DNA from: Cornus controversa
Taxonomy: Eukaryota > Streptophyta > Magnoliopsida > Cornales > Cornaceae
Length of the DNA stretch: 64,000 nt
Assembly (NCBI GenBank): GCA_026545225.1
Contig: CM048848.1
Coordinates: 27,444,806-27,508,805, forward strand
Direction of reading: 5' to 3'
The notes beneath the pieces were generated by a model, which was given only the letters and a program-made list of their open reading frames with translations, did no database searches and was not told the origin of the DNA. How positions within the stretch are numbered: position 1 is the first letter of the stretch; every line of letters starts with the position of its first letter. The translations under genes were made by a program, and so were the position numbers. Of the stretch, positions 11,737 to 24,006 are shown one piece after another.

Positions 11737-13824
11737 TCAATAGTATGATCCAGAACCACCATTTTCCATGTAACTACTACTGCCCACGCTACGACCAGAA
11801 TATAGAGATGCGTAAGAACTACGACCAACCTACAATTCCAGTGAAAAAAAGAAACATACATAATAAATGAGATGACAGTAAACACCAAGAGTTTTACAAA
11901 TAGAAAAGTTGAGCATAGAAGCATACATCACTGTTCGACGTGCAAAACACAGATAAAATAATATGGAATAATGTCGTTGTTGTTTTACACCTCGACAAAA
12001 AAAAGAATTTATAAAACCCTACAAATACTCTACTAAAATTAGTAAAGTGGTGAGTAGGGGTCGAACCCACAGAGACTGCATTGGTTGTGTTGTTAAGTTA
12101 TCAAGATCTTGTCTAATTTAATTGAAAGAGAATTTGTTTTGTTTTTAATTTAAGTTGCTGAAATTAAATAACATAAATAAATGATGGATACTGGAGATAG
12201 AGGGTCCTGGGAATTGACTTCACCACTAACCTTTTGACAATGAAAGTTGTACTAATTTGGGACATTTAATCTATGCATTCAGAAAAGAATGGCTACAAGC
12301 CAAATTCAGTTCTATCAAGAGGATTCATTCAACATACAATTAAGCATAACTCGTCTTCGCTAAGCATGGCCTATACATCTGACTAACTAATGATATGATA
12401 ACCCATCTTCGCTTAGTACGAATTATAAAAACTCTAAATTGAATGATCTGTGAAAACTATTGTATAACCTGTCTTAACAAAATCACAGAAGTTGAAAAGA
12501 ACTAAACCCTAATCACTGCAAACATGCATTCATTCTACAAGAACAAAAGTAAATATGCAATGAAATAATCCATTCAAATTAAAACTAACAGCACAGCTGT
12601 TGTTTATGTCTTGGTTATACAATCAATGCACAAAATAAATAATTCCCAAATTAATATACAAGCTAATACATTGAAAGATAGGTTAGGGTTACATCACTTC
12701 CCCGGAATGGTGTTTAGTTGTTCATGATCGGAGGTCCAAGCTTGAACGATGATGAAGTCGTCGTCGTCTTGCCCGTATCGTCACGAATCGCCTCTGTATA
12801 TCTCTCTCTGCTTCCCCCCTCCAGAATACCCTAGTTTTCTTCATTTCGTCGTTTTTACTTTGCGAAAACAACCCAACGGGACACCTGGCCTTACCAAAGT
12901 GGCAAGTGCGCATAAGAAAATGGCACTTGCTCCTCACAAAGTGGCATTTGCGCCCAAAAAGTGGCAGCTGCGCAAATAGGGCAGAAAGTTGATGAAAACA
13001 TCCGTTTTAGGAAATTTTCGTGAAATATGAAATTGTGCAGAATTGAATTTCCTTCAACCCAAGCGGAGTTTGGATCGTTTTGACAATCATGTACAAAGAT
13101 ATGGTCTGAATACCAAAACGGGTCCAAGACTTTTTAGGCCTGAATTGGCCCAATCTTCAATGTGAATAGGCCTAACACCATCTGTAGCCCAATTGCACCA
13201 TTATTAATTATAATTACCCTTAACCACCTGAAATCCTAAAAAGATTAAAATTATTAATAAAAATATGAAATAAATATTACTAAGACACTAATTCATATAA
13301 TTTTAAGGGCATTAAATATGCAATATTCATTACTTATCAATCACTTCCACGAGACATGTAATCACCGCCAAAGCTTGACGAGTACGTCCCACCAATATCA
13401 CCACTACCAAAAGAGCCTGCAAGTTGTAAAGAAATGGAGCACAATAGCTTTATAGCTGAAAACAATACAAAATACCAATGGGTGCATATCATGTCGTCAG
13501 AAACTTAAAACTCACCTCCACCATAACCCATACCATGGCGACTGCTATAAAGCCCATGTGAATCCTGACTGGAGATGGAACTTCTGCCACCATATCCTAT
13601 ATTAGATCTACCAAGCCTGCCAATATAACATGGGAAGGTGAGCCACTGCAGCAATATAGAACCACAAAGAGAGGTATACAACCGCAACCACTTTGTTTGA
13701 AAAATTATAAAAACCTATCACTGTAATCATAGTTATATCGAGAAGTGCTGCCACCAAGCTCATAATCCAACCGAGCCCTTGACTGCCGCCCTCTCACATC
13801 AGCATAACGTGGAGGAACATCATC
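11737..13824 (-). pseudogene. Captured 3' end of a Gly/Ser/Tyr/Arg-rich, probably RNA-binding, host gene
   Basis: Four minus-strand exons keep exact GT/AG borders and compatible phases: 13824-13715, 13616-13516, 13416-13340 and 11829-11737. Joined, they give 126 open residues and a stop (TGA at 11739-11737). The protein is low-complexity, with DDVPPRYADVRGRQSRARLD, then SRSS-like GYGGRSSISSQDSHGLYSS, then GSGDIGGTYSSSFGGDYMSR, then SSSYMENGGSGSYY. From memory this resembles C-terminal tails of plant RRM proteins of the hnRNP/LIF2-like group; no RRM is present here, so the family call is tentative. A solo LTR (11932-13339) splits the last intron immediately beside the donor site, its ATCAC target being the last bases of the third exon. 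No upstream exon was seen beyond 13825. It lies inside the CACTA element, opposite to the transposase genes. Confidence 0.7.
11932..13339 (-). mobile_element. Solo LTR of an Athila-like retrotransposon, TSD ATCAC
   Basis: A 1408-bp segment starts TGTTCGACG and ends TTACTTATCA, with ATCAC at 11927-11931 and again at 13340-13344. Near its left end it has a GGTCGAACCCACAGAGAC phrase, like the GGTATCGATCCCACGAGG phrase near the left end of the Athila LTRs here, suggesting the same minus orientation. No internal region or second LTR is present. Short reading frames in it are not coding. Confidence 0.88.
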
Positions 13825-14699
13825 CTTGTAGTATTAAAACATACCACAATATCTAGAGCAACTTGCTATTACCCAGATCACAGAGATTACTCTCTTTCCA
13901 TATATTTGGCCAGGGGGTTGTTAACTATAATATCTTCCATTTAATTTTGAGTAGGAAATTTAAATTACAGGTTCTATGTAAGTGTTGAAATCTCAGTTTT
14001 TAATATAATGAACTGTCTTAGATGGATTTCCTTTTTCTTGGCTTCTCCCTTAAACTGCTTTACTTTTTCTTGGCATCTCTCTGTTATTTTACTTCCTTCA
14101 TTAATTGATTTTCTTTTATTTTACTTCATAAATGACAAAACATAGTTTCAACACCAAAAAAGGCATGAAACGAACAAAGAAGAAAAGTTTAATTACTAAT
14201 GTGATATGGATAACCTATAATGACCCTTCTTCTCTATAGTGTCCGGGAAGACCCAAAATACCAATATCTAACCCAAAAAAAGATCAATAATAAACAGCTG
14301 CCAATGTAATGTTTATTATTTTCCAACATTAAGTTTGGTAGTAAAGCCTATAAGAGAGGGTTCTTCTCACTTGTCTTCCATCATTAGTTGGACACTTTTG
14401 GACTGCCCAAACCAGATGTATTGCCACTTGCCAGTTCTAATCAAGATGTAACAATATATTGAATCAAATAGCAAAAGCATGTCGAAATGATGTGTTGAAA
14501 TCCTAGTTTAGTGTGTTCTTGCTACTGCTATGTATGCTTGCTGTATATTAATTCATGTATGTCTACATTTGGTGCTGTCAAATGAGCACATTTGAGTCAT
14601 AGATAGGTTTTTTATGTGCTAATAAATGCTTGTAGATGTATGAAGAAACATCACAGATTACTCGAGCAAATTCACAAAAATAGCATCTCTTTCTTAATT
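13825..14699 (+). other. Noncoding CACTA cargo between captured gene and second solo LTR
   Basis: About 875 bp of AT-rich sequence, with no exon I can recognise. It lies upstream of the captured minus-strand exons and may be intron of that host gene. Confidence 0.45.
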
Positions 14700-15084
14700 T
14701 CTCATGTAACGCCCCGTTTCCCCGTCTCCCGGGCAACCGGAGGTTAACCCGTCCATTAGTCCCAATGGACCCTCATTACCCTTATTCCCTGCGGAAGCTT
14801 AACCTAATTCTTGCATATTAATGCACACAAATCCATCTTAACCAACCCCCATGGGCCCTACATCAAATCACACACCTTAGTGAACATTTACACGCCCACA
14901 CTTTTAAGAATCACTCACTTTCGAGCCTCAAAACTTTCTGTGATTGGAATCTGGAACTGAGACTTACACCATTGGATAGAGAATCCAAAAATACTCAAGT
15001 TCAAAAAAAACCACGCTCAATTCCAATCTAGAACGAAGAAATTACGCCGAAATGAAGTTTTGGAAAAAAGCTGTGAATAGTAAT

Positions 15085-15350
15085 CTCGATCAATCGAGAT
15101 TGGCATTTCGATCAATCGAAATGCATCTCGATTAATCGAGATTTTGACCCCATCAATCGAAGCAAACACCCTCTCGGTATCTTGGACCTGCATTATTTCG
15201 ATTAATCGAAACTGGGACTTCGATTGATCGAAATAAGGCCTGAAAATACATAAAATCTCGCAACCATTTCGATCAATCGAGATGGGCATCTCGATTAATC
15301 GAAATGGGCATCTCGATTAATCGAAATGGGCATTTCGATTAATCGAAATG
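15085..15350 (+). repeat. Cluster of TTTCGATCAATCGAAA-type inverted repeats in a solo LTR
   Basis: About nine copies of short near-perfect inverted repeats, including TCTCGATCAATCGAGAT, TTTCGATCAATCGAAAT and the perfect palindrome TTTCGATTAATCGAAA, at irregular 20-70 bp spacing. The same motif is clustered in the Athila LTRs and Athila interior. Confidence 0.92.
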
Positions 15351-16204
15351 CACTGCCCGGAAATTCCCAAACACCTATACAAGATCAAATTGAATCCAAA
15401 TCTCAACCAAACCACCTTAGATCATTCATATTTCATATAAATCATCTACCATTGATATAAAATCATACTCACACATCAACCTATACATTTGAGTCTCAAA
15501 TCTTGCATAATCATAGAAATTTCCCTAGGTTCACAATACACCCATAACTCAAGTATATGAACCAACCTTGATTTCCAAATTCATTTCCAAAACACCAATC
15601 TCACACTCAAATCACTTTCATAATTGAATTCATACACCAAAATGAATCATTTCTTTCACGCACACAACCCATTCAAAATGAAAACATCATCAAAATGAAT
15701 AAAATGCCACCATGGGCGCTACATATATTAAACCGTTGTCTTTTCACACCCAACAAGTTTATAATCCAATACATACATCAAAAGTACATATGTCCAAAGT
15801 CCAACCACAACTCAAAACATAAGTCACATGCCACAAGCCGGCATGGATAGCCACAAAAATGCTCCAAAACTTAAAAGATAGCAAAACCACCACTAGTGCT
15901 CCACTTGGACACTCACGTCCCATCCGTCATCGGCGCTTTATCTGTAAAATATTTAGAATAAAGGGGTGAGCACCACTGCGGCTCAGTAAAGGTTTCCCAA
16001 CCCTTCTAAGTGCCGACCCGACACGACCTACATGGAATGCATATGAATACACTACATGCCACATCCACAATCTCACAAACATATCAATAATAGCAATTTA
16101 AGATAATTGCACATATCACGAATCATGTATAACATGTTCAAACATAAAAGCATTAAAGTGAGTAAATGGTCTCTCTCTCGGTCCTCATCCGATACCCTAC
16201 ATGA

Positions 16205-16515
16205 TTGGTCCGCTCCGAGGATCATGTAACCTTGGACAACTCCGATAACATCCAATGACCGGGACAACTCCGAAAGGTCATTCTACCATAGCAATATATG
16301 GTATTGCCATAGAGTGAGGGGGTAACTCCAAGGCTCACGAATCATGGACATCCTCCGATAATCATCCTATGACCGGGACAGCTCCGAAAGGGTCATTAGT
16401 ATTGGACATACTCCGATCCTAGGCATTAAGCCTTGGTATGGTGGGTCCACTCCGAGGGCCATACGTAGTGGATAATTTTACCACATCTCACAACACGGTT
16501 GGACCACTCCGAAGC
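16205..16515 (-). repeat. Imperfect TCGGAGTTGTCC repeats in a solo LTR
   Basis: Read on the minus strand, about nine units share TCGGAG followed by TTGTCC or a close variant and then a short variable string. Examples lie near 16210, 16235, 16265, 16350, 16385, 16410, 16450 and 16505. The same theme recurs on the plus strand at 58030-58215 in a different solo LTR. Confidence 0.8.
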
Positions 16516-17719
16516 CCCGTGCACCTCATTTGCGTCATTTTTCCCGCAATTCCCATATATGCAATATGAATGCATAAACACATGGCATTTTATTTTCATG
16601 CACAAATCATGCTCATTGATACTAAAAAGAAGTAACAAGCATATTTTCCATCACCACATACCACATATAGCACATATATGTATAACACATGCATATATCA
16701 TCTCATATGCATACAACTTCAAAATTAGCATATTTTACTCATGCTACACTCAATGCATAATTTTAGCACATAAAACTAAACATGCATTCAACAACCACAT
16801 TCCCACATATAATCACATATATGACACTTGGTACACATTTTTCCACATATACACCAAATTGAGCACATAATGCCTATGTATCAATTTCTTACACTCACAT
16901 ACTTCAAACCCACATACTACCACCAACACAATATACACAATTGTGAAAAGATAGGACTCTAGAGAAGAAGAAAACACAACTTTCTACACCTCTCACCATC
17001 CTAAAGCATGTGAAACACAACCTACACCTCTCTTCTTCACCCGAAACCCTAGAATCGACAATTAGAAGAGAAGAAGAACCCCTACCTCGAAAATGAAGGC
17101 CTTCCAAGCACTTCACCAATTTTCCAGCGGAGTCTACCTTGCCGAATCACCACTTTGTTCGGTTCAAAGGGAAGCCCTAGCCGTCCCCTACGTATCTCCC
17201 TCCTTCGGCGAGTCTTGAATCCAAGCCGAACGGGTCCGAAATGTAGAGAGAAGGGAGAGCTATGAAGATGGAGAGCTTTAGAGAGAGAAAGAGGCGTGAG
17301 ATATGGCTGGGACTCTCAGCCACTGATATTTAAAATATCTAGGGTTTGCAAAAAGACCAAAATACCCCCGGGCCACTTAACGTACCTTCCCGGACTCCTT
17401 TTTCGATTCCGAAAACTCCTACGGTCTCGAAATCACTTCCTCTACTCTCTAAACATTTCATCTAAGCCATTCCCAAAAATAAATATTTTCAAGAATTTCC
17501 CGAATTTCCAAGCCTACTTAAGTCACATCCCGGGCCCCGGTTTGACCAAAAAGTCAAACTTCTCCAAATCTCCTGAAAACTTTCCAAAACCTTAAAAACA
17601 CTTCCCAAACATGTTCCTCACACTCGAAACATGCTAATCACCACTCAAAATGCATTTATGACAATTATAATGCGAAAAATGCAAAACCGGCCAAAATTGG
17701 TCACGGTCTCTATATCTCA

Positions 17720-18650
17720 TCACTCATCGTTCATATCCTGCTTAATCAGTTGCATTACTTCATCCTTGCATTACTTCATCCTACTTCCCAATATCTTCAT
17801 ATCATCCTCTTAATCAGTTGCATGATTCTCAACTACTCCTTGAGACATGTGAGCCCCTGTCTCTTTATCTGCAACAAGGTTCTTAATTCTTTAGATCCTA
17901 CTGGTGATGGTCAGCTAGTATCCTAGCATCTTATGAGAGTGGCACAGACAGAAACTCTGTGGGATTTTAAGATTGGTGTACTCAGAACAAAAGGGGGTTT
18001 TAATTACTAATGTGACCGAACCAATCCACTATTTGAAAAGGAAGTACAATGCCCACATACTCTGACTCAAACTTACACACAAACACTTGACAAGATCCAG
18101 TTGCTGCCAACACCTTATACTCACCATCTGTTACCACTTGTGTCTCCGAGCAATGCTGCTGCCATGTTCCTTCAAGTTCAATCATTGATCACGATGACCA
18201 ATGTGATAGTAATCTGACAACGCACCTTCTTCAATTGTGATTGTTCAACAACAATACATCCACTCGACTCTGAAGAACGGGCTAAATCTGAATGTAGCCA
18301 GATATAGATTTGTTGAAGCATAGTTTGACGACATTCAGATTGTTTGTCACACTCACACAATCTCTTTGAAAAACAAAGGTGGATGAATTAAAAGACAGTG
18401 AGAACAGTAGCACTAGCTTGTTTAAAACATGAAGTCAAAAGTTCTATGTCAAAAATTTGTACATGAGATTTCTGTTTCTTTTGATCTTATCCATAGAAGA
18501 GTTAAAAGCATATATATTTGAATCTAAAAACCTTTGCCAACTTCATTGTTAAAAATGTGTTATATTTGAATTGGTCATTGGATTAATAACAAAATAGCTT
18601 CTTCCTTTTTCTTTTTTTTTTCAACCTCCTTATTCCTCAACTCTTACCAG
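17720..18650 (-). other. CACTA cargo with possible unidentified captured exons on minus strand
   Basis: Two minus-strand readings, about 18360-18230 (with MLQQIYIWLHSDLARSSESS) and 18185-18000 (with SCQVFVCKFESEYVGIVLPF), look more protein-like than the surrounding AT-rich DNA and might be exons of a further captured gene. I do not recognise them, and a sensible intron between them is not evident. The rest up to the acceptor at 18650 looks like intron leading to the metallophosphoesterase exon. Confidence 0.3.
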
Positions 18651-18890
18651 ATGGGAAAAGCAAGGATTTGTTAACAATGAAGCAAGATGAGAAGGAGTGG
18701 GTGGAATACAAAAAAGTAATGGAAGATGTTGTTAAAAGGAGTGGACTTAAGAAAAACCTCTTTTATGATCTTAGAGGGAATCATGATTCTTTTGGTGTTC
18801 CGGTCGGTCATTGGTAGCCCATTTGATTTCTTTTCTAAATATAGTATCAATGGGCAGTTGGGGGAGAAGTGGGCTGCTCAACAGTGTCAC
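18651..18890 (+). pseudogene. Captured exon of an At3g03305-like metallophosphoesterase, split by an LTR element
   Basis: After a pyrimidine tract and CAG at 18648-18650 the frame reads GKSKDLLTMKQDEKEWVEY, then LFYDLRGNHDSFGVPV, then FDFFSKYSINGQLG. From memory this closely matches plant calcineurin-like phosphoesterases of the At3g03305 type; GNHD is the metal-binding motif of that superfamily. Two lesions break the frame: a tandem GGTC at 18802-18809 (4 bp extra) and a G run at 18860-18864 one base longer than expected. The exon continues past the 23.7-kb insertion: AACAGTGTCAC on the left joins TATGCAG at 42585-42591, followed by GT. This gives the expected end of the exon (NSVTMQ). Only this one exon of the gene was found. 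Confidence 0.82.
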
Positions 18891-21861
18891 TGTAAGGACC
18901 GGAATTTTTTTGACCGGTTCCCAGCGATTTCGGACCGGATTAAAATTTTTTTTCGATTAATTAAATCCTGGAAAGGGTGTGGATACATTTCATATAAGTG
19001 GAAGGTGTATGTATATGTGTATATATATATACATATATATATATATATGGGGCCTATATTTATATTTAATTATAAATGTAGGGTGGGCTCATATGCAATT
19101 ATGAAGAAATGTGGGTTAAGTATGTATATATATATAGAATATATGTACATAAATAATGAGTGGATCTCATTTGGTATAAGAAAAGAGGATAAGAAATGAG
19201 AGGAGGAGAAGTGATCTGCCGAAAAAGAAAAGAAGGAAAGAAAAGAAAAGAGAAAAAGAAGAAAAGAAAAGGAAAGAGAAAAGAAGAAAAGAAAAGAAAA
19301 AGAAAAAAGAAAGAAAGAGAGAGAAGGAGAAGTCGGGGAGAGAGAAGAGAAAGGAGACCGAGAAGAGAGAGAGATCGGGGAAGACCGAGAGACGCCGAGA
19401 GAGGAGGAGCTCGACGGCGCTCCGGCGGTGCTCCGACGGCGGCTGTTCACGGTGGCGGTGGTAGTTCCTGGCAGAGGTTTTGGCTCACGGTGGTGGGCTG
19501 GTGGTGAGGAGACGGGCTCGGTTCACGGCAGCGGCTGGACTGACGTGGGGGTTTCGATTGGCTGAGTTTGGGTTCCTTCCCGGCGGCCGTGGCTGGTAGC
19601 GACGGTGGTGGTGACTGTGGGTTCGTTCGACAGAGGGGATCACGGTGGTGGAGTTGCCGGTGTTGTGTGGTGGCTCGGTTCGGCTGGGTTTGGTCCGATT
19701 TGGGCGTTGAGCTCGGTGAAGGTTCAGCCGAAGGTGGGTCTCGCTAGAAATGATGGTTTGGTGTGGTTGTGCAAGTGGTGGTTGTGCAGAGGAGGGTGGC
19801 TCGCGGCTGGGTTGTGAGGTAGTTGGAGTAGTGGTCTTCATGGTGGGTTCGGTTAGTCATGGCCGTTGGTCACGGCTTGGTGCCTTGGTGGTTCATCTTT
19901 GTGGTAATGAGAGAAGGACAGAGGGTTGTTCCGGCTGTGGGATGGCCGGAGAAGATGACCGGAATGGTGGCTGGTTTGGGGTTCAAATAGTGGCCGGAAA
20001 CGGGTTCCTGTGTTGGGTCTTGGTTGTTTCAAGTTAAAAATGAGAATGGGTTCAGTTTGGGCAATGGTTGGCTGTGTGTGAGGCGGCTCATGGTGGTGTG
20101 GGCTGTTCGAGTTTATTGATTGGTTGGATTTTGAGTTGAGTTTGGTTAGTGATGAAGCCGTTCGACAGTAGAACTTCGGGTTCGGTTTGGACAGCCTGTT
20201 TGGTGGCCGGGTTTAATGGTGTTCGGTGAGATTGGTTTGAACAACTATGATGTTTCGACGGTGGAGTTGGTTGGCCATGTATGGGGCTATTTTTGGTTTG
20301 GGGGTTACAATTCCCATGGAGGTTCGGCCATGGTGATGGGTTGACTTGCTTGCGGTTTAGACTGATGGCCACAATTGCGGCTATGGCTGGGTGCAACCAT
20401 GGGTAGTTGGTGTTGGTTAGGCTGCCGGTTGCACATCTAGTTAGATTTGTATACATGAGTGGGGCATGATTTGTGGTTTTGTTAAATTGATAGTCTAATG
20501 GAAATGAGCTGCACATGCATAAGAATTGGGTTAAAGCCAATTGGGCTTTAGATTTGAAAGGGAGCCGGATTGGATTGGAAACAAGACGAGGGTTGGACCA
20601 AGCATGGAAACAAAAGGAGATAAAGTGGTTCATGGGATTGTTCGTGTGGACTTCGGCACAGGACTGGACCGAGCATGGAAATAGGCCGCTTGGTAGGCGC
20701 GGGTACAGAAAAAGCGGGACCTAAGGCAAGTTGATTCTTGCCTCTATCTCTATGTATATTTTAATTATGCTGATTAATTTTACATATGTGCTTAATTTGA
20801 TCGTATGTGGTCTTTGCATATATATATGTGCATATATATATATATATAAAGATGGATGTATATGTATATGCGTGGGAGGTGAGGATATATATATATGTGG
20901 GTAGATATATATATATATATGTGTGGGCTTGGAGGGTAAGAGCATTGTTAAGTGCGGATACCGAATTGCATTGTCACATGCATATTTAGGGATTGAGCCA
21001 TGTAAAGTATGCTAAATTATGTATGTACATTTAGCTAGATGTTGCCTTGTATACATATATGATTCTTATACATGAGTTGAATATATGTAAGTATATCCGT
21101 GATTATATATGTGGTGCAGTAGTAGAGATGCATGCTAAATTGATTATGGCATAGAAGGATATTGGAAAAGCATGAAATACGTGAAATGTCATGTATGTTT
21201 TGACTACCTATATGGGTGACATGATGTATATATATTTATATATTTGCGTGATTATGTATAGTTGTAAGAATGCATGTTGGTTGCTCGTAGTAAATGCATG
21301 ATTGGAATGAAAGCATGATTATATTTATGCTAATATACGTATACATGTGATTATATGCAAGATGTGACATCTATATATATGTTGTGTATGTGCAAATGTG
21401 ATTATGAATGATTTCCGATGAAAAGTGTGTTTGTTGGTGAAAACGTGAAGATGTGGTGTTTATAGGTTTATGCATGAGAGATGTGATTTTCCTGAAAATG
21501 CATAAGCATGATGAATTCCATGATATGAGTGTGATGACATTGTGACAATCTTGAGGTGAAAGGAAAATGCATTGATTTGACAAAAATGCATTCATGGTGT
21601 GGATAAGTGCATGGGTGTGATTATATGCACTATATATATGATTTTGGGGCAGGAGTGTGAAATTAAGATAAGGGGAAGGCCCCTAGGGTGAAAGACCCAA
21701 AACTTGGCCAAGAGGAGGTGCTCCCTTCGGGTTAGTAACCCGATAAAGCACAAGCAGAGTTTGGGTGCCGAAGAGACCCTTACTATTGGAGTGATGAGAA
21801 AGCCCCTTATGAATTAGTTTGGTGTGAGTTATATACGTATGTATTTGCACTTCATGTGAAG
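18891..21861 (+). repeat. Left LTR of the large-LTR element, first part
   Basis: About 2971 bp nearly identical to 38626-41597. It includes (TA)n stretches, a purine-rich tract at 19198-19400 and a GC-richer block at 19400-20450. Long frames in it (such as 20088-20633 on the minus strand) recur unchanged in the other LTR and have no recognisable domain. The segment ends at the TGAAG target used by Athila (21857-21861). Confidence 0.93.
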
Positions 21862-23284
21862 TGATGTGGTCGGAACTAAATTATATTGCAAGCTTAATTT
21901 TGCCCTTTTTATCAAAATATAATTTAACCACTCGCAAGAGCACGAATCTTTGCAGATAAGGTTCTATATAGAGGGTATCGATCCCACGAGGACTAGTCGT
22001 TAATTGTCATAGAGAAAGATTAATTCTACTTTAATTCAAACAAAACAGATTTTTGGTTTTGTGTTTAGAAACTATTGCATAAAGGAAATGACAATAAAAT
22101 TAAAAAGTAAAGTTGGGAGAGAGAACTAGGGTTGGTTTCCACCCCTAGCCATTCACATGTTCATAAGTGTAGCAAGCAAGGGATTCATTAATTAAATGCC
22201 TAACAATGACATTAGGCTTGTGACCTCAATGACATATCAAAAGATCAATGTGTGTGCTAACCTATCATAATCCATCTTCAACAAGCATAGCTCTTCAACC
22301 TAACTAACTACCTACTTACTCTACTCTCTAAGTGAACACTACATGCATCCAAACTACCTTGTCTTGGCATGGTCTATACAAACTAGCATCACACATTCAT
22401 TTAAACACCATTATCTAGCCATCATTTGCACTTCTTGTGGAATATGCAAATGTTGTGCATTCAAGTGACAAAACCTACTCTAAGACAAGAATAAATTCCA
22501 AATCAAATGAATATATAAAAGAAATGTATTTGTGTACATAATCACTAGGCTAAATAATCAACATTTAATTACAAGTCCCAAGAGCTACAAAGATGAACAA
22601 GTTTACATGGCTAGGGGTTGAAACCAACACCCTAGTAGAAGAGTTAGTTGCTCATGGTTGCCTTGCACCCTTCCATTGATGAAGAGAATGAAGCTTCTTG
22701 GTCTGGTTCAGCCCTTCCTCTTCCTCTCCCGAAGGTCTCTCTCTTCTTCTTCTGATTTGTATATGTTGAGAGATATGAGATATGTGGCTTTTGGTGCTTT
22801 TTGTATGCTTTTTGGCTCCTTTGGGCCCACCATATATATATATATATCATTATATATATCTCTTGTATCAAGAAGGCCCCCAAAAGTCTTGTTCAAGTCA
22901 GACAATCCCCTTAAGTCGTGCAAAAAGGGGGATTTTGTTGCAAGTGGGAGAGCAGGTGAGCAAGTGGCCAAGTGGGCTCTGCAGCATTTCGATTGATCGA
23001 AATTGCATTTCGATTGATCGAGATTTCGATCAATCGAAATGAGATTTCGATCAATCGAAATTTCGATTGATCGAAATCCACATCTCGATTGATCGAAATG
23101 CCTTGGCAACAGTTTCTGATTTCATCTCTTGACTGCAGAAAACTTCCAACTTTGCTCCATTTACTCCAATACCTGCAATACATCAAAAACACAAAAATAC
23201 CGTAAACATATCTCGGTAAACGCAAAAATGGAACTAACATATGCAATAAAGAGGGTTCAAATGCATAGAATTGAACACTTATCA
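21862..23284 (-). repeat. 3' LTR of the Athila element
   Basis: Identical, as far as I can see, to 33485-34907. It has an inverted-repeat cluster at 22984-23099 and an AT-dinucleotide TATA-like run at about 22832-22859. In the element's own orientation it starts TGATAAGTGTT and ends CCACATCA. Confidence 0.95.
22984..23099 (-). repeat. TTTCGATCAATCGAAA inverted-repeat cluster in the Athila LTR
   Basis: Six copies in 116 bp, two of them back to back; the same block is at 34607-34722 in the other LTR. It lies 185-300 bp into the LTR, in the region expected to be U3. Confidence 0.93.
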
Positions 23285-23296
23285 CACCCCCAAACT
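23285..23296 (-). promoter_or_regulatory. Polypurine tract of the Athila element
   Basis: Minus-strand AGTTTGGGGGTG directly precedes the 3' LTR. It would prime plus-strand DNA synthesis. Confidence 0.8.
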
Positions 23297-23974
23297 TACA
23301 TATTGCTAGTCCCTTAGCAATACAATATTACAAAAATGAAATTAACTATCTTATACAAAAGTTTAATCATGCTCAGTCATCAACTAGATAAAGGGCGCTC
23401 ATCCATTCATTTCACAATTGGCAAATGCAACAAGTATTACAGAACTATGCGGCCATTAGCAAAAATGGACTTTCACAAGCTATAAATGAACGACAGTCCC
23501 CACATGCTGGCCAGCCCGAACAACTATAACAATTCCAACCCCAAAATCCTCTTTGAAAAGTGAACATGCATTCTAACGTGCGGCTTTTGTCATATTTGGA
23601 GAAGCAAACGAACAAATCTGTTTTTAAGAGAAAAACTCATTGAAAATGCTCAACCCGGCTGTTTCATTATCACAAAACATTCATGATTGCTCATGTGCGG
23701 ATGACTGTGCAATGCTTAGCTCTTTTTGCTTTCTTGTAAGCCCACGTAGCGGCATTGGGCCAATGACTCCCAAACCAATTGGTTTTAGGGCATTAGGCGA
23801 AGAAGCACCCCTCGGACTTAATAACCGAGCTTACAAGGCGATGAGCGTAAGCAAGCCATCCGCTTATTACTGCTCAACCTTACACACTTTTACACGAATA
23901 TTTCCTGCTTTGAGGCATAGAAATCCGGTTTATTTAGTGAGAAGGCTTATTGCATATTTTTCTCTTTTTATTTC

Positions 23975-24006
<32 letters not shown>

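Larger units (their letters stand above)
14705..17714 (-). mobile_element. 3.0-kb solo LTR of a gypsy element, TSD TCTCA
   Basis: The segment starts TGTAACGCCCCG and ends CGGTCTCTATA, with TCTCA at 14700-14704 and 17715-17719. Its left end resembles the reverse complement of the right end of the 3.95-kb LTRs at 38626-42579 (CGGGGCGTGACA), so it lies in minus orientation. The terminal CA has become TA, a single transition. Inside are a cluster of TTTCGAT inverted repeats (15085-15350) and a series of TCCGA-containing repeats (16205-16515). No internal domain or coding region is present. Confidence 0.85.

Noticed and set aside
19070-19450. Ser/Phe-rich minus-strand frame and Lys/Glu-rich plus-strand frame
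   Set aside because: Both are translations of a purine-rich low-complexity tract in the LTR.
20088-20633. 181-residue minus-strand frame, repeated at 39824-40369
   Set aside because: It lies inside the two LTR copies, has no domain, and its conservation is explained by LTR identity.
22708-23109. Frame rich in SIDRN / FDQSK phrases
   Set aside because: It is a read-through of the TTTCGATCAATCGAAA repeats in the LTR and is not a gene.
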